The position numbers and the translations under genes are program-made. DNA of 64,000 nucleotides from Pyropia yezoensis (taxonomy: Eukaryota; Rhodophyta; Bangiophyceae; Bangiales; Bangiaceae), in contig CM020620.1 in assembly GCA_009829735.1 (NCBI GenBank), positions 20,620,020 to 20,684,019 on the forward strand. Reading direction: 5' to 3'. Below the pieces are notes generated by a model. It was not told where the DNA came from. It did not search any database and saw nothing but the letters and a program-made list of their open reading frames with translations. The first letter of the stretch is position 1. Each line of letters starts with the position of its first letter. This document shows, in pieces, positions 19,231 through 29,000 of the stretch.

Positions 19231-22200
19231 TCAATCCTCTTGTTCCGCATCTGTTGCGAATGAACTCGGCTCGTCCCGAGGGTCTTGGTTGGCCCCATCC
19301 TCTTGGTCCTCCTCCGAGTCCGACTCCAGAATCTTGCCGGCTCTGGCCACTGGAGTGCCCTCTATCCCGTTCCGTCGCGCGTAGGCACAGACATCCGCGA
19401 TGGGTAGCCGGTTTGAGGGTTCCCAGGTATCATCTGCCGGGTTAAAACCGAACCAGCGTACTCGCAGGTACAGGCGTCCGTCTCTCCAGGCATGGTCCAC
19501 AAACTTGACGTAGACATATTCCCGACCTTCTTCTTGGGATAGCCAGGGTACTGCGGCCCGCTTGCGCCGGGTCAAGTCCCGTTGGCTTGGCGGTGGAGCT
19601 CGGGTGACATGGTCGCTGCTCACGCGGTACGGGGAGCCATCCACGTCTAGAAGAAAGGTCCAACCGTCCGTATTCAGGATCTCATAAGGTCCATCCGTCT
19701 TCGAGTCCAGCTTCCCCCGGGTCTTGCTATGGTTGTGCACAAAAACCCAGTCGCCACCACCCAGTTCCTTGTTCTTTTCCCGAACGCCCTTGTCATAGCC
19801 CCGCTTGTATCGCTCCTGGGTCTTCGAGATTGACTCCTTGACTCTTGGGAGCAGGAGCTTCAGTTGTTCCAGGAACTCATCCTTTGCCTTGGGACCTGAC
19901 TTCAGTGCAGGCTGGAGACCATCTGGTATTCTTTCCAGGGAGAAGTTGGTCAGCCGCCTTGGGGTGACAAAGTCGAGTGGAGCGACTCCCGTTGTCCGGT
20001 GAGCTCGGGAGTTGTAGGCTAGAGTGAGGACAGCCAGGAGCTCGTCCCAGTCTTCTTGGTGCTCCTCCACGTAGTGCCGTAGCATGTCTACTAGGGTCCG
20101 GTTGAATCGTTCCACCTGGCCGTTCGTTTGAGGGTGGTACGTCGTAGTGTACAAGTTCTTGATGCCCATCAGGTCACAGACTCCTTGGAAGAACAGGGAT
20201 GCAAACTGGGGACCGTTGTGGGTTAAGACGGAGTCTGGAGGGCCGTAGGCAGCTATCCAGTACCCGCAAAAGGCTGACGTGACATCCAGAGCCGTGATGG
20301 TCCTCAGCGGGATTGCTCGAGTGAACTTGGAGAACCGGTCACAAATGATGAGCAGGTATATGTTGCCACTGGATGTTTCAGGTAGGGGCCCCAGGATGTC
20401 CATGCTTAAGCTTGCAAAGGGCTCCGCCGCAGGGAATAGGCGTAGCTTAGAAGTCTTCTTCCTCTGGGACAACCGGTTCCTTGCACACGAAACACAAGCC
20501 TCCAGGTACTTATGGACGTCACAGGCCATGGTTTCCCAGTAATAGTGTCGTCTCATGGAAGCATACATCCGATTGATACCCGGATGTCCGGCCTGGGGAG
20601 ACGAGTGCTCCAGGCGTAGGATGTCAGCTCGTAGGCCCCGGGGTACGCAGACTTGAGTGGCCCCATCGAAGGGTGACACCCGTACTAGGAGTCCGTCCGT
20701 AGACTCGGAGAAACGACTGTTCCGGTTCAGGTCCATTTGGTGGCGAAGCTCCAAGCATTGAGGATCCGTCAGTTGTGCCTCCAGCATCCGGTGAATGGTC
20801 ACCGGTTGATGAGCTTCAGGTGTCTCATACAGGGGAGCATGCCAGCCACGTCCGACATTCGGGAGGATGAAGCAAGGTATTTCCTCCGGGATAGGACCGG
20901 TATCGGCTGCAGGAGTCTCCAGCCGGGACATGGTGTCAGCGCAGTGGTGCTCCCTCCCTGCTCTGGTGCACACCTTGTACTTGAACTCCGAAAGGCGTAG
21001 GCGCCACCGGGCGACCCTTCCTCGACTGCTGTCCATGCATAGCAGCCACCTTAGACTGGCGTGATCCGTCCGGATGAGGAACTCTTGTCCTTCAAGATAT
21101 GGCCGTAACAGGAAGCAAGCCCAGACGACTGCCAAGCACTCGCGCTCGGTCGTGGAATAGTTCTTCTCAGCTGGAGTCAAGACGCGACTGTAGTAGCCTA
21201 TCGGGAGAAAGTGCCCATCAGGTTGCTGCTGGAGTAGTGAGCACCCCACCTGGACGCCACAGGCATCCGTCTCCAGAACAAACTGGCCCTCCCGCTTGGG
21301 TAACGCCAGTACTGGAGTGGTGGTCAGGCGCTTCTTGAGCTCTTCGAAGGCCGCGGTCTGCTTCTCGTCGAACACCGGGAGTTGTGCGGGAAGCTTCTTG
21401 CTGGTCAGCTTGGTCAGTGGCCGGGCAATCAGAGCATAGTCCCGTACGAACCGGCGATAGACGTTGCACATACCCAGGAAGCTCTTGAGTTCCGTCTGGG
21501 TTTTGGGTTGCCGTGCATGCCGGAGGGCCTTGATGTTCTTCTCATTGACTCGGAGCTCCCCCGGACTCAGCACATGCCCCAGATACTCCACCTCAGTCTC
21601 AAACAGGTGGCACTTCTCGGCCTTGAGGATAACTCCAGCCTTGGACAGGAGGGCCAGGACCTCCCGAAGGTGCTCCAGGTGTTCCGCTGGGGTCTTGGAG
21701 AAAACGATAATGTCGTCCAGGTAGACCAAACATGTTCTCCACCTTAGCCCGGACAGGATGATGTCGATGGCTCTTTGGAAGGTCGCCGAAGCATTGGTGA
21801 GACCAAAAGGAAGACGCTTGCACCGGAATAGTCCCAGGTGGCACGTGAAGGTGGTCTTGTCCTTGCCCTCGTCAGCCAGAGGGATCTGCCAGTAACCGGC
21901 ATCACAATCCAGCGTCGAGAAGAGGGTGGCATCACCAAGAAAGTCGAGGCAATCATCCATCCGGGGTATCGGGTATACGTCCTTGACTGTCATCTCGTTC
22001 AGGCGCCGGTAGTCAACGCAGAAACGGAGGTGACAACCGGTTTTCGGGACGACTACCACCGGGAAAGCCCACTCGCGATCAGACGGCTCGATAACATCCA
22101 TCTTGAGCATCTTGTTAACCTGCTTCTCAATCTCATCCCGGCGATGAGGTCCGGCCCGATATGGTTGCATGTGTACTGGCTTAGCTTCCGGCTTGAGTTG

Positions 22201-23331
22201 AGTCCGGTGTAGAGTGGCGTCCATCTTGCCCAGCTCTCCCGACCACAGGTGCCGATATTCCTGGAGAAGCTTCTCCAGTGCCTCCTTCCAGTCGGGAGGG
22301 ACATTTTCTTGCTTGACCTTCGGCATCCCGGGTGGTGCTTGTTCGGGTTTCGGAGTAGCGCTGCCAGCCTGCTCTTGTTTCGGAGGTACATCTAAGGCCG
22401 TCAAGTTGGATGCCAGTTCTTGTTGCAGGTTCAGGAGGTCTTCCTTGCTCATAGCACGGGCGGATCCCCGGTAAGGCTCTGCTGTACCAACTCGGGTGCC
22501 CTTGGCGAGGGCTATTGGCTTCCGGCTCACGTTGACGATTAGCACCGAGAACGGGGTGTGCCTTTCTACCTTCTTGTGATGTCCGTGGGCCAAGTATAAC
22601 CGGTGTTTCGCCAGAAATTCCTTACGTCCGTAGATCAGGAATTGACCTGCAATCCGGGTCGTTACTTGAACCTTGGTCTCCGAGCGAGGAGGTAGGAGCA
22701 CCGGTTTGAAGAGAGTCAAGGTAGAGGGTGGGATGCGTTCCCTCTTGCTCTTGGCTACACGAACCTTGGCGTCCAGATGTTCCAATACCGGTGACACAAA
22801 CCCATGGTTGAACTGGACCTTCCCTTCTCCGGGTAGGATGCTCTTGACATGCTGCTTCTGGAAGTCCCAGCCTAGGATGAGGGGGACTGATCGGGTCTTG
22901 ACTACTAGAAAGGGAAAAAGCATTGGTTCATTGTTGACATAGATGGCGACAGGAAGACGGCCAAGCGGTCGTAGGGTTTGACCCGAAGCGTCGACGATAT
23001 GGCTCCGGGTAGGCGCTCTCCAGGCATGTCGACGCCAGCCCAGAGGTAACAGGTTCTCAGTGATGACGCTTGGTCCGGCTCCCGTGTCAACCACCGGCGT
23101 AACAGCTTGGGGGAGACTATCCCCCACACGCATACGAGCATTAATCTTGAGGTTTTCTTTACGCAGGACGAGCAATGTCCCCTTGAACAAACAGGGTGTC
23201 CAGGCGGCAACCGGTTGAGCGGGTAACTGCCGTCCTTTCTCCCGGCACGCAAGGGGAGAACAGGTAGATGTACCCTGCCGTCGGAGATTCGGGAAGACAC
23301 TTGGGGAGAGCGCCTGCCCTACTCGTTTCCC
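19231..23331 (-). CDS. pol: Element B Pol (protease, RT, RNase H, integrase, chromodomain)
   Basis: Open in the -1 frame from the GGGAAAC site at 23331 with no ATG needed at its start. Protease DTGAGPS; RT with FCVDYRRLNEMTV and YLDDIIVFS (near 21720); RNase H (LETDACGVQVGCSLL, TTERECLAVVWA, CADTMSRL); integrase zinc domain (LEHSS, GHPGINRMY, CVSCARNR) and core; chromodomain LYLRVRWFGFNPADDTWE. In the integrase core the second acidic position reads LTHNGPQF instead of SDNGPQF: CAC replaces GAC near 20222. That removes one of the three DD35E catalytic residues, so this copy is probably integration-defective although its frame is intact. Otherwise the same order and length as element A Pol (about 1320 residues from the first usual start). 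Confidence 0.95.
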   Translation of the reverse strand, partial: GKRVGQALSPSVFPNLRRQGTSTCSPLACREKGRQLPAQPVAAWTPCLFKGTLLVLRKENLKINARMRVGDSLPQAVTPVVDTGAGPSVITENLLPLGWRRHAWRAPTRSHIVDASGQTLRPLGRLPVAIYVNNEPMLFPFLVVKTRSVPLILGWDFQKQHVKSILPGEGKVQFNHGFVSPVLEHLDAKVRVAKSKRERIPPSTLTLFKPVLLPPRSETKVQVTTRIAGQFLIYGRKEFLAKHRLYLAHGHHKKVERHTPFSVLIVNVSRKPIALAKGTRVGTAEPYRGSARAMSKEDLLNLQQELASNLTALDVPPKQEQAGSATPKPEQAPPGMPKVKQENVPPDWKEALEKLLQEYRHLWSGELGKMDATLHRTQLKPEAKPVHMQPYRAGPHRRDEIEKQVNKMLKMDVIEPSDREWAFPVVVVPKTGCHLRFCVDYRRLNEMTVKDVYPIPRMDDCLDFLGDATLFSTLDCDAGYWQIPLADEGKDKTTFTCHLGLFRCKRLPFGLTNASATFQRAIDIILSGLRWRTCLVYLDDIIVFSKTPAEHLEHLREVLALLSKAGVILKAEKCHLFETEVEYLGHVLSPGELRVNEKNIKALRHARQPKTQTELKSFLGMCNVYRRFVRDYALIARPLTKLTSKKLPAQLPVFDEKQTAAFEELKKRLTTTPVLALPKREGQFVLETDACGVQVGCSLLQQQPDGHFLPIGYYSRVLTPAEKNYSTTERECLAVVWACFLLRPYLEGQEFLIRTDHASLRWLLCMDSSRGRVARWRLRLSEFKYKVCTRAGREHHCADTMSRLETPAADTGPIPEEIPCFILPNVGRGWHAPLYETPEAHQPVTIHRMLEAQLTDPQCLELRHQMDLNRNSRFSESTDGLLVRVSPFDGATQVCVPRGLRADILRLEHSSPQAGHPGINRMYASMRRHYYWETMACDVHKYLEACVSCARNRLSQRKKTSKLRLFPAAEPFASLSMDILGPLPETSSGNIYLLIICDRFSKFTRAIPLRTITALDVTSAFCGYWIAAYGPPDSVLTHNGPQFASLFFQGVCDLMGIKNLYTTTYHPQTNGQVERFNRTLVDMLRHYVEEHQEDWDELLAVLTLAYNSRAHRTTGVAPLDFVTPRRLTNFSLERIPDGLQPALKSGPKAKDEFLEQLKLLLPRVKESISKTQERYKRGYDKGVREKNKELGGGDWVFVHNHSKTRGKLDSKTDGPYEILNTDGWTFLLDVDGSPYRVSSDHVTRAPPPSQRDLTRRKRAAVPWLSQEEGREYVYVKFVDHAWRDGRLYLRVRWFGFNPADDTWEPSNRLPIADVCAYARRNGIEGTPVARAGKILESDSEEDQEDGANQDPRDEPSSFATDAEQED

Positions 23332-25079
23332 GGGTCCGAGGAGTCCTTAGAGGTTTCGGTCTCCAGGTCAAGGTCCGTAGGAGCTTCCCTTGCCAGAGCC
23401 TCCGTGATGCTCTGTAAGGTTGCCACTCGGATTGCGTGTACCTGTGCCTGGTCCATCTTGGAGGGTGCTCGCCGGTCAGCCCAGTTGACCGCCTTTGCAA
23501 ACACCAGTCCTTGACGCTTGAGTTTCTCCTGGAGGTCCTTGGGAATGGTCGGGCACTGGTAGGACATGTGATCCTCCTTCTGGCACAGCCAACAAGACCG
23601 GAACCGCTGGTTCTTGACTTGCTTGGGGGCGACCAGGGATGGTTGCTCCTTAGAAACGAAGCCGCCCCACTTGTCCCCTGACCCCATGGGTGAGGCCTCG
23701 CCAACTGCGAGTACTGGTACAGGGCTATCACCTCCCTTATACTTGTCGGGTCCGGGTCGAACTCGCGACAACGGCTTGGGAGTTGATACCATGGGAGCTT
23801 GGAGGGTCCTGGCTTGCCGGTACTTGCCCTGGGTGTAGGTTATCAACTGCTGGAAGGTATGTTCTTGATGTTCCTGGTTGTAGTTCTCCGCATCCACTTG
23901 AAGATATTCAGGAAGCCCTTCCGAGAAGATCGTCTTGAGCCTGTCCTCAGGGTAAACGTTGCCACAAGCATCGCTCATCTCCCGGACACGACGGGCGAAC
24001 GCCTCTGGAGTCTCTTGTCTTTCCATGGTTGCCCGGTTCAGCCTGCCGACTGCTTTACGCAGAGAGTCCGCGTCAGCGTAGTTGGACAGGAGCCAGTTGA
24101 CCGCCTCCGGATAACTTGCGACGGTACGTCCGACATTGTGTCCGGCAGAGTCTGGTAGAACCTGTGCAAACCGCTGTTCCGCTTCTCCGGTCATGAAGTC
24201 AACCAGGAGGTAGAGAGCCTTGCCCTCGGACACATCGTTGTCATTGCATGCCTTGACAAACCGGCGCAGGAAGGCAAAGATAAGCGCCGGTCTCTTCCCG
24301 GAAAACTTAGGATGTCCCCCGAAGCTCGGCTGCATTCGCCGGTTCAGAGACGCCATCTTCTTGGCCATCTTCCGGGTGTAACCTTGGTCTTGGTTCTCCA
24401 GCCGGTAGTTACCCCAATACGTGACCTTGTTCAGGGTGGCATCTCCCACTTGGTGGGCAGGGAAGTCAAACTTGACTAGCCTGCGCCGGGTGGGACCGGG
24501 AGATGCATCCCAATCATATCCCTCCTCAGAGCTGGAGGAACTGGTCTCGCTGGTGCTAGAGCGACGGCGACGACGCCGACGCCTACGGCTGCTCCGGTTA
24601 CCGGTCTTGGAGCTCCCCGCCCCATAGGATGCAAGGGGAGGAAAAGCTTGGCCGGTCCCAGGAGTCGAGGTCTCAGGGAGACCCGTAGAACCAGTCACAA
24701 CAGTGCCTCTGGCATCGCTAGTGCCCACAGGAAGAGGTGTATACACCCAGCTGCCATGTGTGGGTCCAGGAGTAAACACACCAGGGGCTATCCCTGGAGG
24801 TTGAAGAGTAGAACCGACAGGAGGGAGACGTCTGCTGCGAGCGGACTCAAACGCCGTTGACCCCGGGGTGGCTCCCACAGGAGGAACAGCCGGAGGAACG
24901 GGAGCAGGTGGTGCTTGGCCGCCTGTGGACTCCAGTCCGCTACCGGATGTCACGCCCAGGTCTGCTTCACCCGTAGGGAGAACGCCGGGTTGAACACCGT
25001 CCCCCGCGGTGACCAGGGATGCGTCAAGGGACGCGGGGTCTACCCCTTCGGGCACCGTCGTGCCAGGGAGGGTAGCCAT
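23319..25079 (-). CDS. gag: Element B Gag
   Basis: 586 residues starting MATLPGTTV. Pro/Gly-rich N-terminal part, a basic run of about ten Arg near residue 170, a capsid-like centre (ALIFAFLRRFVKACNDND, EAVNWLLSNYADADSLRKAV) and a zinc knuckle CWLCQKEDHMSYQC. The C-terminus SSDPGNE ends in TAG one codon after GGGAAAC, the same arrangement as in element A. The frame extends upstream to 25202, but MATLPG is the better start because it follows the untranslated leader and resembles the Met-Ala start in A. Confidence 0.92.
   Translation of the reverse strand: MATLPGTTVPEGVDPASLDASLVTAGDGVQPGVLPTGEADLGVTSGSGLESTGGQAPPAPVPPAVPPVGATPGSTAFESARSRRLPPVGSTLQPPGIAPGVFTPGPTHGSWVYTPLPVGTSDARGTVVTGSTGLPETSTPGTGQAFPPLASYGAGSSKTGNRSSRRRRRRRRRSSTSETSSSSSEEGYDWDASPGPTRRRLVKFDFPAHQVGDATLNKVTYWGNYRLENQDQGYTRKMAKKMASLNRRMQPSFGGHPKFSGKRPALIFAFLRRFVKACNDNDVSEGKALYLLVDFMTGEAEQRFAQVLPDSAGHNVGRTVASYPEAVNWLLSNYADADSLRKAVGRLNRATMERQETPEAFARRVREMSDACGNVYPEDRLKTIFSEGLPEYLQVDAENYNQEHQEHTFQQLITYTQGKYRQARTLQAPMVSTPKPLSRVRPGPDKYKGGDSPVPVLAVGEASPMGSGDKWGGFVSKEQPSLVAPKQVKNQRFRSCWLCQKEDHMSYQCPTIPKDLQEKLKRQGLVFAKAVNWADRRAPSKMDQAQVHAIRVATLQSITEALAREAPTDLDLETETSKDSSDPGNE
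23325..23331 (-). promoter_or_regulatory. -1 ribosomal frameshift site GGGAAAC (gag-pol, element B)
   Basis: Minus strand reads CCG GGA AAC GAG TAG in the gag frame. Slipping one base back gives GGG AAA CGA GTA and continues open into pol, whose annotated body has no ATG near its beginning. Heptamer, register and distance to the gag stop (one codon) are the same as in element A, although the flanking sequence differs. Confidence 0.75.
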
Positions 25080-25269
25080 GTTGGTCTCTTGACAGCCACA
25101 GTCCAGTTGCCTGCGTGTCCAAAGATCGCCCGACCACAAGAGAGGGGTTGGAGAGCCAGGAATGGGATTCCCGTGAACGGGTGCGAATAATTCCCAAACC
25201 ACAGAAAAAGACAGAACAGGAACAACCCAACCGCTGCTCCCAAATGTCTCTTCTCAAACACTCCAATCA

Positions 25270-25290
25270 TCCCCTGCTGCTCCACCAAAT
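25270..25290 (-). promoter_or_regulatory. Element B primer binding site
   Basis: Just inside the 5' LTR, minus strand, TGGTGGAGCAGCAGGGGA begins at 25287, four bases from the LTR. It is nearly the same sequence as in elements A and C, so all three probably use the same tRNA primer. Confidence 0.65.
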
Positions 25291-25291
25291 A

Positions 25292-25862
25292 TGTGGTATA
25301 AAACTCGATCCTCTCAGACACGTGTCAATATCCCTCGGGGGAAAGGGACAGGTAACACAGAAAGGGGAACTACGAGAATGGTATGCCTGTTGCCTCACGT
25401 GCCTGCTCGCAGAGCAAACAGATACGCACGGTAGTGCACACGGGGAAGAGGAAAGCAAACGCGCAGTTGTCTTTTTCCTGAGGGCGCGGGCCAAGGGCGC
25501 CTCGCTGTCCCTCTTAACGTGCATCTGGGGGAGCCTCGGCACGTTGGCCAGGTAGCCCCCCCATAACCCCGAGTGGCCCCGACCCGAGTCTAACCTCGTC
25601 AGGTCGGGGGCCACTATCACTACTAATTCTATTCCCACTCACTAATCTCACACTCAAATTCTCTCAAATCAAGTCCCTCACAAGTATGCAAAAACCCATC
25701 AGCAATCCCTCTCTCACGTGTGGATAGCGTAGTCCACCGCATCCCAGTGCCGGGCACGGGCCACGGCCGCCAACCATCACCACACGGCGGGCGTGTTCTG
25801 GCACCTGGTGCCCTCTGGTTGTAGTCCCGGGTCGACGCCAAGTCGGGGCCAGGGATGCTACA
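25292..25862 (-). repeat. Element B 5' LTR (intact copy)
   Basis: 571 bp with TGTGGTAT and GATGCTACA at its ends on the plus strand, bordered by GCCGC. It differs from the split left copy at about two positions seen by eye (for example CTGGGGGCG versus CTGAGGGCG). Confidence 0.95.
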
Positions 25863-27925
25863 GCCGCCACCACCATCAGCGGGAACCTCGCAATGGGCAG
25901 GTGCTTGTCCGGCGCGAGAGGTTGGGGTTGAGTCGCATTGCCTCCATCCGCGTACCGTCGACGCATGTCAGCCGCATGTTCGATGCTGCGGAGCACACGT
26001 GTGCATTTGCTCCCATCTTGAATGTACCCGTGGCGGTCAACCATCAGCGCATTCGTGGCCGTCCGTTGAGCCAGCGCCGCACACCAAAAGCAGGGCCGTC
26101 GGCTGCTCGCCCCAGCGTGGCACGCCCAACTCGTCAGCAACGAGTAGTCGCCCGTCAGGATGAGCAAGACGGGCCGAGTTTGCCCACGCACTTGCATGCC
26201 ATTGGCCCGTAGCTCCTCAATGTCCGGCCGCCAAGGTGCGGCAGTGGCCTTGAGTGTCGGATAATCGTCGGCGCTGCAGGGTAACACGCCCAACAGTGCA
26301 CTGCTGCCCGAGCCGGCGGGGCAGCTCTGATTAGCAATTCCAATCCAAACCTTGACCGTGCTCTCCTTTACACCTTTGTTCATGCCAAAACAGAGATGGA
26401 TGGGTGCTGGAGATAGAGAGCTTTCCGGCACCTCCGCGCGTCCTCCTTGGCCATTGGCTGGAAGATCGCCCGCCCCCCGGCCTGCCCTAGACGCCGCTGG
26501 GGTGCACTCAGCACTAGCAGCAGACGCAATGCCACTGATGCCGGAGCGGCCACGCGCACCCGCTGAGTCAGCCGCGCCAGGGGCGGGTCGGCCGTCCACG
26601 GGACGAGGCCCCAATGGGCACTCCAAAAACTTGCCATCCGCCACGAGGTCGTCCAGCAGGGCTTGCAGCGTGGCACGTGGGCGAACCAGGTACGCGCCCA
26701 GGCTGTCCGTTGTCACAGCCGCCCCGCTCTCGGCCGCGGCGGCCGACAGCTCACTTCGCATGGTCACACGGCTGGCCAGGCCGCTCGCGCCCCCACCCAG
26801 GAAGCACCGAAAACGGTTCCACAGAACACCGCTTACGCGGTTGGCAACTTTGAACTGCGTCTGCTGCTTGATACTCATCGAATGGAAGGGCGCCACGGAA
26901 ACGCCACCGGTCGCTCGCGCCACGCGGTAAACAGCTGTCATGGCGATGCCGATGTCAGCTGGCTTGACACCCAGGCGACAAGAGACCAGACGATTCGTCT
27001 CCGCCCGCCGCCGGCGTTCCTGGCGAGGCCCAACCACCTCCTTCCTTGCTTGGACCACCCGGCAGTAGGTGCGTACCTCGTTATATGGAAAAACCAGAGA
27101 AATCTGCTCAGGGCGCGTCCGCTTGAGGTGCGAGTCCACCACAGCCGCCACGGTCGCAGAGTCTGGCTCAATCGAGATGGCAGGGCCAACCGCCGTCAAG
27201 TACGTCGAGTCGGGACCTACCGCTGCGCCAGGCGCCTCGCTTTCCACTGAGGTGGTGGCAGCTGGGGCGGCGGGAGCTGGGGCGGTGGGAGCTGGTTGGG
27301 GTGCCACTTGCGGTACAGCACGCGGCACGGCCATGCGACTGAGGGCCTCGGCCTTGGACTTGCACACAGTGCACACAGTCTCACGCTCCGGAGGGGCCAA
27401 CTGCGCCTGTGCCCGAACTTTGTCTTGCGGCCACAGGAGGGGGAGGCAAGCCGAGCCGGGGCGGGATTTGGCCACAAGAGTAACCTCGCCGGGAAGGTGA
27501 AACAGGGGCAGGCATGGCCGCCCTCGGTTTTCGACAACCCGCGGAGTAATCTTGTAGCACGCCTGGCAGGTCCCCAGGGAGATGCCATTGGTGTCCGTCC
27601 CGCGAGAAGCAGTGCACCGCTGCACCTGCGCCGATGCTGCCAAGCCGACCGACTCGGCATCAGAGATGACGCCCGCGCGGACGGCGCGCAGCCAGCGCTC
27701 CGTGTCCGCGCACGGTCGCAGGAAAGGAAGGTGACACCCAACGCATACGTACGCTGGAGCCCCACCAATAAAGACACTCTCCACGGTTCTAGATGCCGTG
27801 TACCTGTAAAGGGGTGACAAACGTATAGAAGCGCACTCAACGGGCCAGAGCGCCACAACGGAAGAGAAAACGTATGTTACAAAATGAGTTCCCGTCATCT
27901 CAGAGAGCGTGGCTTCAATATGCAC
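25863..27925 (-). pseudogene. Family X transposase-like gene, N-terminal part (copy 1)
   Basis: About 688 codons open on the minus strand before the LTR of element B. The N-terminus has paired CxxC motifs (YVCVGCHLPF, LGTCQACYKI, CTVCK), consistent with a zinc-binding domain. Further on come LCFGMNKGVK, then LILTGDYSLLTSW and RRPCFWCAALAQ, the pattern G-D-x3-L...G...PCxWC that recurs in copy 2 (LFLNGDLALLSAF, RQPCVWCTA). The acidic residues in these blocks may belong to a DDE-type site, but that is inference. The gene continues at 7082 after the nested retroelements. An upstream leader to about 28000 is not resolved. Family name not assigned; large uncharacterised families with this pattern occur in many eukaryotes. 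Confidence 0.65.
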
Positions 27926-28371
27926 AAGGTAGAGATATCATAGCGCGTCGCTAGCCATTGCTACAGCTCGTCAAAGTCGACATACCTCGTGGGGGGAGGG
28001 AGCTTCGTCTCGATTGAGGTCTCGCCAGCCGGCATGCTGCCCTCCTCCCATGTGCAGGTGGTGCCAAAAATTGATGGATGGGTAGCGGGAAGCAACCGCC
28101 GTGCCGGTGTGCTCAGGAGTAGTCAGCAGAAGGTGTAGAGCGGGTGCTACGAGCTCGGACAGAACTATCACGGCGCGCAGGGGATGACGAGAGAGAAGGC
28201 CTATATTCTCGCGTGGCAGCCCAAAAGCGACGCGTGGTGTTCGAATCCCTTTCACGTGGCCGAGGCGTACGTCCGCCCCTACCTAGGGGTGTATACCTGC
28301 GAAACAAAAAGGAGAGGGCCGCCCAGGACGGTATACCAATTACATAAGTCTTCACATTTTCTCAAGACGCT

Positions 28372-29000
28372 TTGAATTGTCACAAACAATTGACTGCGAC
28401 TCGACGACGAGTGGAGTGTTTGGCACGCCTGCCCTGCTCGGATGCCACCAGAGACCGTCCATGTCGCCGCGCACAGCATCATGGACTCCACTCCTATCTG
28501 GCGTGCGGGTGTGTTCGTGACCTCGTAGCAGGTGCCCTACAGGCCCGCCGTGGTATTTTCTCCGACCCCTTTCAATACACTTTTGTTTCTGTGCCCTTTT
28601 CGGACGTGCGGGCACGCTACGGCGCCCTCTTTCCCCGCGCTATGCGCATGTCCAAGAGCGCGTTTCACGGCCTGGTAGACGTCCTGCGCCCTCGCTTGCC
28701 CCGTCGCGGTCGCTCGGCGGAGATGCGCACGGCTTTGGCCCTGCGCTACTTGGGCGGCGGCAGCTATCGCGACATCTGCGCGACGTTTGGAGCGCACCCG
28801 GCTTCTTTGTACCGCGCCATGTTAAGCGTTGTCGACACTGTGAACTTTATCCCTGCTCTGGCGCTGGACTTCCAGATCGGTGAGCGTACTCGTCGGCAAG
28901 CGTACGGTGCTGGCGTTCAAGCTGGGCGCAATTCCCCATTTTTCAATTTCATCGGGGCACTTGACGGTGTGGCGATCGAGCAGGAGCAGCCGCTCCGTTC
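28372..29000 (+). pseudogene. Harbinger/PIF-like transposase fragment
   Basis: Reads as the N-terminal half of a DDE_Tnp_4 type nuclease: SDPFQYTFVSVPFSDVRARY, a helix-rich stretch MRMSKSAFHGLVDVLRPRL, LALRYLGGGSYRDICATFG with a helix-turn-helix-like LYRAMLSVVDTV, and FFNFIGALDGVAIEQ, which matches the first catalytic Asp block G-A-x-D-G-x-x-I. The similarity ends just after it, near 28996; the frame stays open to 29163 without family features. The second Asp and the Glu are missing. It adjoins an antisense SAP-domain ORF that overlaps its 3' end. Confidence 0.6.

Larger units (their letters stand above)
7088..25862 (-). mobile_element. Ty3/Gypsy chromovirus B, full length, interrupted by element A
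   Basis: Two 571-bp LTRs (left split 7088-7605 plus 16731-16783; right 25292-25862) with TGT...ACA ends, and a perfect 5-bp target duplication GCCGC at 7083-7087 and 25863-25867. Without element A it is about 9650 bp. Order in its own (minus) direction: 5' LTR, primer site, gag, -1 frameshift site, pol with C-terminal chromodomain, an ORF on the opposite strand, purine tract, 3' LTR. By eye the LTRs differ at about two positions, so the insertion is young. It sits in the coding region of the family X transposase. Its integrase has lost a catalytic Asp (see pol). Confidence 0.95.
5711..28297 (-). mobile_element. DNA transposon relic, family X copy 1, host of the nested LTR elements
   Basis: A transposase-like gene lies on the minus strand on both sides of the inserted chromovirus B (25863-27925 and 6116-7082). 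Candidate terminal inverted repeats are GGTATATACACCCCTAG at 5711 and the complement of GGTATACACCCCTAG ending at 28297. Subtracting element B and its duplicated target leaves about 3.8 kb, a reasonable size for a transposon with one gene of about 1000 codons. The repeats are short, differ by a TA unit and show no clear target duplication, so the outer limits are tentative. That both gene halves belong to one interrupted gene is well supported. Confidence 0.4.
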
